Shown here piece by piece: positions 1-4,902 of a stretch of DNA of 5,411 nt (position 1 is its first letter; the number at the start of each line of letters is the position of its first letter). The notes under the pieces are model-generated. The model was not told the origin of the DNA, made no database searches, and saw nothing but the letters and a program-made list of their open reading frames with translations. Both the position numbers and the translations under genes were made by a program. The stretch is from Clostridia bacterium. Its GTDB lineage: Bacteria > Bacillota > Clostridia > Oscillospirales > UBA644. The stretch covers positions 1-5,411 of the forward strand of contig WHHJ01000088.1 of NCBI GenBank assembly GCA_014872655.1, written 5' to 3'.

Positions 1-1
1 G

Positions 2-574
2 TATGCTACTTATACCGGTGTTGCTGGCATCGCCCAGATGGCGGCACTGGCCGTCTTCCCCAGTCTGTCCAAAAAGATCAATAAGGGTATCGTCTTTGTG
101 GTGTCCTGCCTACTGCCGGTGGTGGGTTTTGCGGCCCTGTTGTTGGTTGGGTACATTGCCCCTACAAATATCCTGCTGGTTGGCGTATGCAGCGCCATCG
201 TCAACATTGGCATTGGTTTCATGTTGGTACTGGTTACTGTTATTCTCGCTGAGGCTGTGGACTATGGTGAATTTAAGCTGGGTACTCGGAATGAGAGCAT
301 TGTCTTCTCTACCCAGACCTTCGTGGTCAAGTTTGCAGGCGCTTTCAGTGGCTTCATCGCAGCAGCCAGCTTGAATCCAATCGGCTTTGTGCCAAACGAG
401 GTACAGAGCGCCGGTACCATCCTGGGCATGCGGGCTATTATGATTTTCTTACCGGCTGTGCTATCTATTCTCTGCTTAGTGGTCTACAAGAAGGGTTACC
501 GGATGAACGATAAATTTTATCACCATATCCTGGCGGTTCTCCGCGGGGAGGAATCCCGCAACCTTAACGAGTAG
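2..574 (+). CDS. GPH-family sugar:cation symporter, C-terminal part (5' end outside window)
   Basis: This is the last 190 residues of a membrane transporter of the glycoside-pentoside-hexuronide:cation symporter family (MelB/XylP/UidB type), which brings sugars or glycosides in with Na+ or H+. The frame is open from position 2, so the start lies outside the window; full members have about 450-500 residues. The family signature is clear: residues 82-98 contain AEAVDYGEFKLGTRNE, followed by SIVFSTQTFVVKFAGAFSGF, the conserved D-Y-G-E and K-G-x-R-x-E block next to a transmembrane helix. About four to five hydrophobic helices are visible (roughly residues 28-54, 57-82, 105-125 and 145-168), then a basic cytoplasmic tail ending in LNE and a TAG stop. 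The substrate cannot be told from this part. A decayed gene follows directly. Sure of the family, not of the sugar. Confidence 0.9.
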   Translation, partial: YATYTGVAGIAQMAALAVFPSLSKKINKGIVFVVSCLLPVVGFAALLLVGYIAPTNILLVGVCSAIVNIGIGFMLVLVTVILAEAVDYGEFKLGTRNESIVFSTQTFVVKFAGAFSGFIAAASLNPIGFVPNEVQSAGTILGMRAIMIFLPAVLSILCLVVYKKGYRMNDKFYHHILAVLRGEESRNLNE

Positions 575-1090
575 AAAGGGATGGTTTGTATGCTTCTGCG
601 CGCTGATTGCTATTCCGAACAGTTTAACGACGGACAGATGAAAGTGAATATGGATCGTTTGAATATCGAGTTTGGCGCTGCTTTTTAGAGTCAGGAGTAT
701 AACTCTTTTGCGAAAATTCCTTTGTAACGCTACGATTACCACTCATAACTCGACTCAGAGGCTGGAAAGGGAACGATTGTGCACCAATAGTTGGAGCACT
801 TCGCTCGGTTTTGTTTGCGATACCATCTGATCTTGGGTGCGGTGGTGATCTACGATTTTCCCTATGGAAGCTTGATTCAGCATGCCAGCTATGCGGATAT
901 TGCCCGCACTTAGCACTTGGAGACCGAACGGCCTATAACAACACCATCCACTCGGCCTGAATGTGGAACACCTGTTCAGTGGTGACCCGATACCGATCCG
1001 GCTCGGAACGCACCAGGCTTGTGCAGAACTATAGTGAAAATGCCGTTACCGCTCTTGGGTTGACCTTGTCGCCTTTTAAGTTCAAAGCAA
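575..1090 (+). pseudogene. Decayed gene of unrecognised family downstream of the symporter
   Basis: No frame is open for long here, yet the base composition and codon pattern stay like those of the symporter. Protein-like pieces appear in all three plus frames. ATG 581 gives 35 residues (MVCMLLRADCYSEQFNDG...) and stops at TAG 686-688; a ribosome-site-like gaaaggg overlaps the symporter stop. About 797-910 reads VVIYDFPYGSLIQHASYADI in frame 2. About 922-957 reads DRTAYNNTIHSA in frame 1. 954-1031 reads GLNVEHLFSGDPIPIRLGTH and onward in frame 0, and 1030-1077 reads YSENAVTALGLTLSPF in frame 1 again. The order fits one ancestral protein broken by several indels and stops. I do not recognise the family; position after a sugar symporter suggests sugar metabolism, which is inference only. 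It could also be chance open stretches in spacer DNA. Confidence 0.5.
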
Positions 1091-1169
1091 ATTAGCAGCC
1101 ATACAATGGAAAAGTATAAAATCGTTCCGGCGGAGAGGGAAGAACGATCCGGGGAAAAGATAATAAAAA

Positions 1170-1213
1170 ACCGTTGTAAGCCATCAAAAAAACGGCTTAC
1201 AACGGTCTTTTTT
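1170..1213 (-). terminator. Hairpin terminator downstream of the original tRNA-Arg 3' end (works on both strands)
   Basis: A perfect 13-bp stem (1170-1182 with 1194-1206, ACCGTTGTAAGCC/GGCTTACAACGGT) encloses an 11-nt loop. Read on the minus strand it starts only a few bases after the tRNA 3' CCA (1213) and is followed by TTTTTTATT, a classic Rho-independent terminator. On the plus strand it is followed by CTTTTTT and can end transcription coming from the symporter side. Its position right after the left tRNA half shows that the left copy is the original chromosomal end of the tRNA gene. Confidence 0.9.
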
Positions 1214-1256
1214 GGCACCCCCGGCGAGAATCGAACCCACAACGAACCCTTAGGAG
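1213..1256 (-). repeat. Left attachment-site repeat: displaced 3' half of tRNA-Arg(CCT)
   Basis: This 44-bp stretch matches 4489-4532 at 42 of 44 positions, differing at 1237 (C versus T) and 1244 (G versus T). Read on the minus strand it runs from the anticodon loop (CTCCTAA) through the 3' anticodon strand (GGGTT), variable loop, T arm (GTGGG TTCGATT CTCGC), acceptor 3' strand and encoded CCA. Homology stops abruptly at the 5' edge of the anticodon loop, the usual boundary for tyrosine integrases that use tRNA genes. The 5' half of the tRNA is missing here, so this copy cannot give a tRNA; it is the original 3' end pushed away by the insertion. Confidence 0.88.
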
Positions 1257-1571
1257 CAAACTGTACCGTATTTTCCGTAGTGTTATATCGTGTTTAACAA
1301 CCTCTTAAAATCCGCATAACCATGCGGTTTATAACAGTTTTGTATGTTACAGAGTGCCACCAGATATTGGCTAATATTATCTCGTTTTTCAAGCTCAAAT
1401 TAGCAAGCAATTAACAAACCATTATCAAATTCAATGCATTATCATATGCTTGTTTTAACATAATTATAGGAAAAAGTGAATACCTTTCACAAAAACTTTA
1501 GGGAATCTCTCTTTATGCGATGTCCTATTTTTTTAACAAAATACACTTAAAATGTTTTTTCTAAAAAAGTA
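1257..1571. other. A+T-rich non-coding left end of the element
   Basis: I see no credible gene in these 315 bases. It is A+T-rich and differs sharply from the G+C-rich sequence left of 1170. It holds a short hairpin, CCGCAT-AACC-ATGCGG (1312-1327), and the 9-mer AATTAGCAA at 1398-1406, which recurs at 4335-4343 near the other end. These could be integrase or excisionase arm sites, but that is a guess from position and repetition. Confidence 0.5.
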
Positions 1572-1600
1572 TTGACAAATACAATGAAGTAGATTACAAT
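1572..1600 (+). promoter_or_regulatory. Consensus sigma-A promoter
   Basis: TTGACA (1572-1577) and TACAAT (1595-1600) are separated by exactly 17 bp: a perfect -35 box and a -10 box one base from consensus. The start of transcription would fall near 1607, about 37 bases ahead of the leader ATG. This is the strongest promoter in the window and it feeds the leader peptide and attenuator, then the ATPase. Confidence 0.85.
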
Positions 1601-1643
1601 AAAAATGTCAAAAGTAGATTTATATATTTAGGAGGCGATCATT

Positions 1644-1703
1644 ATGAATAGTTTTATATTTATCGGATGTCATGTATGTCGCCTTTTGCAAATTGATTTT
1701 TAA
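1644..1703 (+). CDS. 19-residue leader peptide of the attenuator
   Basis: A perfect AGGAGG (1630-1635) sits 8 bases ahead of ATG 1644, a better ribosome site than that of any longer frame in the element. The frame encodes MNSFIFIGCHVCRLLQIDF and ends at TAA 1701-1703, 20 bases before the first terminator hairpin. A strong promoter, strong ribosome site, very short frame and two terminators directly after it are the pattern of a regulatory leader peptide, as known for inducible resistance genes such as erm, tet(M) and ARE ABC-F genes. There is no run of one amino acid as in amino-acid-operon leaders, so if it senses something a translation-arresting drug is more likely than a charged-tRNA shortage; that is inference. 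Confidence 0.7.
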   Translation: MNSFIFIGCHVCRLLQIDF

Positions 1704-1723
1704 GGCAAATAAGTATTTAAATG

Positions 1724-1792
1724 CACATCCGAGTGGGTGTGTTTTTTGTTTTAGAGTACTCCTTCTATCGCACCCAACAGGGTGCGTTTTTT
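1724..1792 (+). terminator. Tandem terminators with alternative pairing (attenuator)
   Basis: Hairpin A is CACATCC-GAGT-GGGTGTG (1724-1741) followed by TTTTTTGTTTT. Hairpin B is CGCACCC-AACA-GGGTGCG (1769-1786) followed by TTTTTTGTTTT. The 3' arm of A (GGGTGTG, 1735-1741) can also pair along all 7 bases with the 5' arm of B (CGCACCC, 1769-1775, one G-U), which would dismantle both terminators. The four arms thus form the classic 1:2, 2:3, 3:4 attenuator set. A ribosome stalled late in the leader peptide could mask arm 1 and favour the 2:3 antiterminator. The hairpins are seen directly; the switch is inferred. Confidence 0.8.
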
Positions 1793-2000
1793 GTTTTGAG
1801 TTGTTATCTAACTTCTATAAGCTAAATGTCAATGATTGGCAAAAATCATCCATTGCAAGAATTGCGATTGCGAAGAAACTGAAAAAGCATATTTGAATAG
1901 TAAAAACGCCAAAGCTACTGGAGGCTAATCCATACACGTGAAAGAGGTGTAGCTATGTTTACATACTATTATAATTCATCTATCTTTCAATAAAATATAA
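1793..2000 (+). other. Untranslated leader between attenuator and ATPase, with a second short frame
   Basis: These 208 bases hold no sizeable gene. ATG 1955 has a good ribosome site (AAAGAGG, 1941-1947, 7-base spacing) but opens only 12 codons, MFTYYYNSSIFQ, before TAA 1991-1993. Around it, AGCTAC (1913-1918) can pair with GTAGCT (1949-1954), and TACAC (1933-1937) with GTGTA (1947-1951); these pairings exclude each other and would cover the ribosome site. The 12-codon frame could be a second leader peptide, or the original start region of the ATPase after small deletions. An in-frame TAA (1998-2000) directly precedes the ATPase frame. Confidence 0.4.
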
Positions 2001-3359
2001 TTGAAAACAAAAAGGGATCTCATTCACGCCGTATATGAACTGCAACAGGAGGGAATAATTATCAAAAGATTAAAAAACATTCTTTTATCAATCAACCCGA
2101 AGTCCACCACATACAGGGATATGTACGAAGGAGAAATGCTGGTTTCTACTTCAAGCGGCTCTGAGGTAGAATATTCTCCACTCTATTATCACGAAAATAT
2201 TGGTTTTTTCATATCACGCACTCATAAGTTAGCGCTCGATAAACCAACAGTAAATGTGCAAATACCATGCAGCCTTTTGGGTATACCGGTATCAAGCCAT
2301 ATACACGAAATCCACATAGCCGATTTCTGTTTCAGACGCTTCACAACATATCTTGACGAACTCAATGATGCACTTTACAACCGTTCACGTCCCGATGATG
2401 AAAACGGCAAATACTATTTTATTTCGCCAGGCGGTGAAATTGTTGTAAGAAATTCTTCTTACTTTACCATGTGCCATAAAAGAGATTATGAGTATGGTTC
2501 GGGAATCACTGTGTATCCTTTATCCGGAGAAAATATAAACTATGAGGAAATGTGTGTTTGTTTCACACTTCAAGTACAGCTTCCAAAAAATAAACTACGT
2601 AAAGCAATTCAAATGCTCTGCCGCGATTTGCCGGATGCAGTCGATCGTTTTATTTTGGAATTTGACACAGCCGCACTCATTCGCACAACCGAACTTGCCG
2701 AAAAACAAAACCTTATCCGTGCATGGCTTAAAAAAAGCGATTATTGTGCTTTTATTGCAAACGGCAGTATCTTGCCGCGTTATAAGGGAAGCGATTCTCC
2801 CATGACCGACGCCATCCCTTTTCATTCCACGCCGGAAGATGAAATTGAAATTCACGGTATTCGGGGAATGGGCATAAAGCGAGGCGTTACCGTTATCACG
2901 GGCGGAGGATATTCCGGGAAATCCACCCTTCTTGACGCTATTTCCGCTGGAATATATGACCATGTGCTTGGCGACGGACGTGAACTTTGCATCACCGATG
3001 AAAGTGCAGTAACAATATCAGCGGAGGAAGGAAGAAGCGCAAAACACGTTAACATTTCACCCTTTATAAAATGGTTGCCGGGAGGAGATGTAAGAGATTT
3101 TTCAACTGACTGTGCGTCGGGATCTATCTCTCAGGCAGTAAATATCTTAGAAGCGATAAACTGTGGGGCACGCCTGCTGCTCATTGACGAGGACAGGAGC
3201 GCTACAAATTTCATGATACAAGATAAGGTTATGAAAGAATTGATACCAAAAGAGACGATTACGCCGTTTACCGACCGAGTGCATGAATTGCATGAAAACG
3301 GCGTGTCTACAATTCTTGTTATCGGCGGCAGTGGAGAATACCTTTCGGTTGCCAACTAG
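2001..3359 (+). CDS. ABC-class ATPase (COG3044/PF09818 type), nucleotide-binding part, cut by an amber codon
   Basis: The 452 residues match the plan of the predicted ABC-class ATPase family COG3044 (Pfam ABC_ATPase). An N-terminal region (about 1-245) leads into the conserved CAFIANGSILPR (249-260). Walker A is GGGYSGKST (301-309), then GDGRELCITDESA (324-336), EEGRS (342-346), the signature-like ASGSISQA (372-379), Walker B RLLLIDED (391-398) with SATNFMIQD, and the GVSTILVIGGSG strand (434-445). The trypanosome relative MRB1590 is an RNA-editing factor; the bacterial role is unknown. The frame opens at TTG 2001 right after a TAA, has no Shine-Dalgarno site there, and its first ATG is 2121, so the true start is uncertain. 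TAG 3357-3359 ends it just after the last core strand; the same frame continues with the missing C-terminal domain, so this is probably a nonsense-mutated gene. Confidence 0.85.
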   Translation: MKTKRDLIHAVYELQQEGIIIKRLKNILLSINPKSTTYRDMYEGEMLVSTSSGSEVEYSPLYYHENIGFFISRTHKLALDKPTVNVQIPCSLLGIPVSSHIHEIHIADFCFRRFTTYLDELNDALYNRSRPDDENGKYYFISPGGEIVVRNSSYFTMCHKRDYEYGSGITVYPLSGENINYEEMCVCFTLQVQLPKNKLRKAIQMLCRDLPDAVDRFILEFDTAALIRTTELAEKQNLIRAWLKKSDYCAFIANGSILPRYKGSDSPMTDAIPFHSTPEDEIEIHGIRGMGIKRGVTVITGGGYSGKSTLLDAISAGIYDHVLGDGRELCITDESAVTISAEEGRSAKHVNISPFIKWLPGGDVRDFSTDCASGSISQAVNILEAINCGARLLLIDEDRSATNFMIQDKVMKELIPKETITPFTDRVHELHENGVSTILVIGGSGEYLSVAN

Positions 3360-3854
3360 GTTTATATCATGGAGGATTATAAGATTCGCAACATAACAAA
3401 TACGTGCCAAGAGCTCTGCCTATCCCACAGTATCCTGAGGAATCTACCCGAAAAAGCGGATTGGACACAAAACAGAGTTTTATATTCAAACCGCTTTTCG
3501 TCTTATCCCGAAGGAAGTGGAAGTGAAAGATTAAATGTTTCCGACATGGGTTTTATTACAATCGGTAACGAGCGTATTGATATTCGTGGATTGCACAATA
3601 TTGTTTCGCCAAATCAGTTATACTCCCTCGGGTTTATGTTAAGATACCTTATGATATCAAACAAGGATCTAAAAATAGACATTGCCACTCGAGTTGACGA
3701 GCTATATATCAAAATCAAAACAGAAGGTCTCGATTTCCTCTATTCAAGCGCTTTTACATCTTTAGAACGCTTCTTGGACCTTCCCAGAAAACAAGAGCTT
3801 ATGGCGCTGATTTACCGTATGCGAAAAATCGAATGGGTGAATATATGGAGATAA
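3360..3854 (+). pseudogene. C-terminal domain of the same ABC-class ATPase, separated by the amber codon
   Basis: This continues in the same reading frame as the ATPase ahead of it, directly after TAG 3357-3359, with no base lost or gained. Family members run from ADTVIxMxxY-type sequence straight on; here the text is AN-stop-VYIMEDYKIRNIT. The part from GFITIGNERIDIRGLHNIV (residues 61-79 counted from ATG 3369) through LGFMLRYLM to LPRKQELMALIYRMRKIEW (138-156) fits the family's C-terminal domain (MRB1590_C type), including the closing PR-x-E-x-x-x-x-x-x-R pattern. An independent start at ATG 3369 has only a weak ribosome site, so separate translation is doubtful. Joined, the two parts make about 617 codons, a little longer than usual. 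The end merges with integrase-derived sequence, so the last few residues (VNIWR) may not be original. Confidence 0.75.
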
Positions 3855-3856
3855 AA

Positions 3857-4298
3857 TTGAAAAAAACATTGCGAAAGCCCTACAAATTGGTGGTTGCTTT
3901 GAACAACGGTAGGCCATGCGAAAACAGGGTTTTGCTTAAGATTTTGAAGAATTAAGAGTTATAGCAGGACTTCCGAATGTTGTATTTCATTCTCTCAGGC
4001 ATTCAATCACAACATATAATTTAAAACTCAATCACGGTGACTTGAAAGCGACACAGTGAGACAACGGACACGATCAGATTTATATGATAACAGATATTTA
4101 TGCTCATATATTAGACGAGGACAGAAAAGTAAATGCAATGAAATTGAAAACTAGTTCTATAATATCAAGGCGGATTTAAGGAACATACAGGCTTCCAAAG
4201 AGGCACAGTCTGCTTTAAATGTATCTACATTGATTAAGTTGCAAAAATCTCCGGAACTGCAGCAAATGTTATCGCAGTTAATTGGCGCTAAATCGTAG
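3857..4298 (+). pseudogene. Tyrosine recombinase (phage-type integrase), C-terminal catalytic remnant
   Basis: The catalytic end of a Clostridia-type site-specific integrase is readable across three frames. Frame 2 (3857-3940) gives YKLVVALNNGRPCENRVLLK; frame 1 (3940-4152) gives DFEELRVIAGLPNVVFHSLR then HSITTYNLKLNHGDLKATQ, a TGA stop (4057-4059), then DNGHDQIYMITDIYAHILDE with DRKVNAMK; frame 0 (4155-4298) gives FYNIKADLRNIQASKEAQSA and ends KSPELQQMLSQLIGAKS. The HxLRH box, the GH box and the nucleophile region (DIYAHIL, tyrosine at about 4099-4101) are all recognisable. The stop replaces the glycine of the usual QGDxGH (GGA to TGA). The N-terminal DNA-binding domains and first catalytic arginine are absent. 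DKIEKNIAKAL (about 3850-3882, frame 1) looks like a further upstream piece joined by deletion. No active enzyme can be made from it. It presumably inserted this element. Confidence 0.88.
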
Positions 4299-4386
4299 GA
4301 AACGAAGCGTCGTTCCATAAACACGCTAATTCGCAATTAGCAAAAATTAAAATTTCTTAGCAAAATACAAAAATCAGTTCGTTTCC
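4298..4386. repeat. Nested inverted repeats at the integrase-proximal end
   Basis: GGAAACGAA (4298-4306) and TTCGTTTCC (4378-4386) form a perfect 9-bp inverted repeat. Inside it lies a perfect palindrome GCTAATT-CGC-AATTAGC (4325-4341) and a second TTAGCAA (4357-4363); AATTAGCAA (4335-4343) also occurs at 1398-1406 at the opposite end. Such clusters between an integrase gene and its attachment site often are recombinase arm-type or accessory binding sites. That role is inferred from position only. Confidence 0.45.
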
Positions 4387-4440
4387 CATTAGTAAAAAAC
4401 ATATGGTAAAATTGAACTCACAAAAAGGCAGAAAGAAAAA

Positions 4441-4482
4441 TAAAAATGCCGCATAATCACCGAAAACTCAGTAAATATGCGG
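4441..4482 (-). terminator. Element-borne terminator for the rebuilt tRNA-Arg(CCT)
   Basis: On the minus strand, 7 bases after the tRNA CCA, CCGCATA (4482-4476) pairs with TATGCGG (4455-4449). Inside, ACTGA pairs with TCGGT using a G-U pair, and the hairpin is followed by CATTTTTA. On the plus strand the same inner stem would carry a C-A mismatch, which indicates that the minus-strand transcript is the functional one. The element thus replaced the terminator it displaced to 1170-1206. Confidence 0.72.
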
Positions 4483-4488
4483 TACTAG

Positions 4489-4532
4489 TGGCACCCCCGG
4501 CGAGAATCGAACTCACAACTAACCCTTAGGAG
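4489..4532 (-). repeat. Right attachment-site repeat (3' half of the intact tRNA-Arg)
   Basis: This is the partner of 1213-1256, identical at 42 of 44 positions. It is the part of the intact tRNA that came with the element. The difference in the T stem changes a G-T wobble to an A-T pair, and the other lies in the variable loop, so both versions fold equally well. Confidence 0.85.
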
Positions 4533-4563
4533 GGGTTTGTTATATCCATTTAACTACGGAGGC
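4489..4563 (-). tRNA. tRNA-Arg (anticodon CCT)
   Basis: A complete 75-nt cloverleaf with encoded CCA. Acceptor GCCTCCG pairs with CGGGGGT (two wobbles, including the end pair); D arm GTTA-AATGGATA-TAAC; anticodon arm AACCC-CTCCTAA-GGGTT with CCT at positions 34-36; 4-nt variable loop; T arm GTGAG-TTCGATT-CTCGC; discriminator G. The D arm (AGTTAAATGGATATAAC) and anticodon arm closely resemble Escherichia coli argW, the tRNA-Arg(CCU) gene. It decodes AGG. This tRNA is a common integration target for phages and islands, and it is the target here: its 5' half is chromosomal, its 3' half came with the element. Confidence 0.95.
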
Positions 4564-4711
4564 TGATAGATGCAATATTCAATTTGAAGGTATCTCGGAT
4601 TTGGACGGTTCAATTGTTCGGAGGCGGACCCTCTATCCTGCTGAGGTACAAGCGCAGATTTATTATGATGGCTATATGATTACATTCTACTCAACAAATG
4701 AAAAACATTAG
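4564..4711 (+). other. Short open stretch without a start, probably not a gene
   Basis: A plus-strand frame is open for about 44 codons and ends at TAG 4709-4711 (DLDGSIVRRRTLYPAEVQAQ, then IYYDGYMITFYSTNEKH). It has no start codon with a ribosome site, runs out of the tRNA gene, and much of it is the antisense of a tRNA-like sequence (4617-4655). It might be the tail of a gene cut by the tRNA-associated rearrangements, but I recognise no family. Confidence 0.2.
4617..4655 (-). tRNA. Partial tRNA-Arg (CCG anticodon): 5' half only
   Basis: Read on the minus strand from 4655, this 39-nt stretch has every landmark of a tRNA 5' half: acceptor strand GCGCTTG, T8-A9, D arm CCTC-AGCAGGATA-GAGG with the G18-G19 pair and A14/A21, G26, then TCCGC and the seven-base loop CTCCGAA (T33, anticodon CCG, A37). 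The usual G10-C25 pair is swapped to C10-G25, so the stem is still paired. The expected GCGGA strand is absent: the next bases are CAATT, and no T arm or acceptor 3' strand follows. It is cut exactly at the 3' edge of the anticodon loop. A tRNA-derived scar is likely; a chance match is the alternative. Confidence 0.6.
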
Positions 4712-4796
4712 AAATAGGGTAGGGCGAACGCTGAAAAATTTTTATATAGTTACTTTTTTTATTTTACTTCAGTCAAATTAAAAAAATAAAATTTCG

Positions 4797-4813
4797 GTCA
4801 GTAAACAACTGAC
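4797..4813. repeat. Short inverted repeat GTCAGT-AAACA-ACTGAC
   Basis: A perfect 6-bp inverted repeat with a 5-bp centre lies just beside the strong terminator hairpin. Its size suits a small operator or an extra hairpin, but no adjacent gene gives it a clear role. The surrounding 4712-4796 is very A+T-rich and otherwise empty. Confidence 0.3.
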
Positions 4814-4816
4814 AGA

Positions 4817-4848
4817 CAAAAGGGCTTCTCTGAAGAGAAGCCCTTTTG
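4817..4848 (-). terminator. Strong terminator at the end of the minus-strand membrane-protein gene
   Basis: A perfect 14-bp stem, CAAAAGGGCTTCTC-TGAA-GAGAAGCCCTTTTG, with a 4-nt loop. The A run on one side and T run on the other make it able to act on both strands. It lies 54 bases past the stop codon of the minus-strand gene at 4903, so its main role is to end that transcript and shield the tRNA region. Confidence 0.85.
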
Positions 4849-4902
4849 TTGTCAATGGAACATTGATTTTAGAAATTTGTCAGCAGCGTTGGTACGTCAT
4901 GT

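Larger units (their letters stand above)
1213..4532. mobile_element. Decayed integrative element inserted in tRNA-Arg(CCT)
   Basis: The element is bounded by 44-bp direct repeats of the tRNA-Arg(CCT) 3' half (1213-1256 and 4489-4532), giving a unit of 3,276 bp. It lies on the 3' side of the tRNA, has an integrase remnant at the end next to the intact tRNA, and supplies a replacement tRNA 3' half plus a terminator, all typical of tRNA-targeting genomic islands. The cargo seen is a leader-peptide attenuator and a COG3044-type ATPase. No conjugation, replication, phage structural or toxin-antitoxin gene is visible, and the integrase is broken, so it is probably a deletion remnant of a larger element or a satellite moved by a helper. 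Boundaries are seen directly; mobility in the past is inferred. Confidence 0.82.

Noticed and set aside
976..1297. Frames on both strands across 976-1297.
   Set aside because: They cross the terminator hairpin and the tRNA half, which explain the sequence; no ribosome site or family match.
1724..1792. CRISPR-like or tandem repeat because of the two similar units.
   Set aside because: Only two units, each a stem-loop with T run, with no spacer regularity; they are terminators.
1672..1896. A 74-codon plus-strand frame with repeated HPSGCVFCF/HPTGCVFCF text.
   Set aside because: It runs through both terminator hairpins; the repeated text is only the translation of the two similar stem-T-run units, and its ATG lies inside the leader peptide.
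575..3359. Amber (TAG) recoding or pyrrolysine: several TAG codons interrupt protein-like stretches.
   Set aside because: TAG is also the natural end of the symporter (572-574) and of the integrase remnant (4296-4298), and TGA and frameshifts also break the same regions. Decay explains them better.
2542..3410. Several frames of 67-122 codons on both strands inside the ATPase.
   Set aside because: They overlap strongly conserved ATPase motifs in another frame and are shadows of it.
4655..4700. Promoter for the tRNA locus on the minus strand (TTGAGT and CATAAT upstream of 4655).
   Set aside because: The gap between the boxes is about 21 bp, too long for a normal sigma-A promoter; other spacings give poor -10 boxes.
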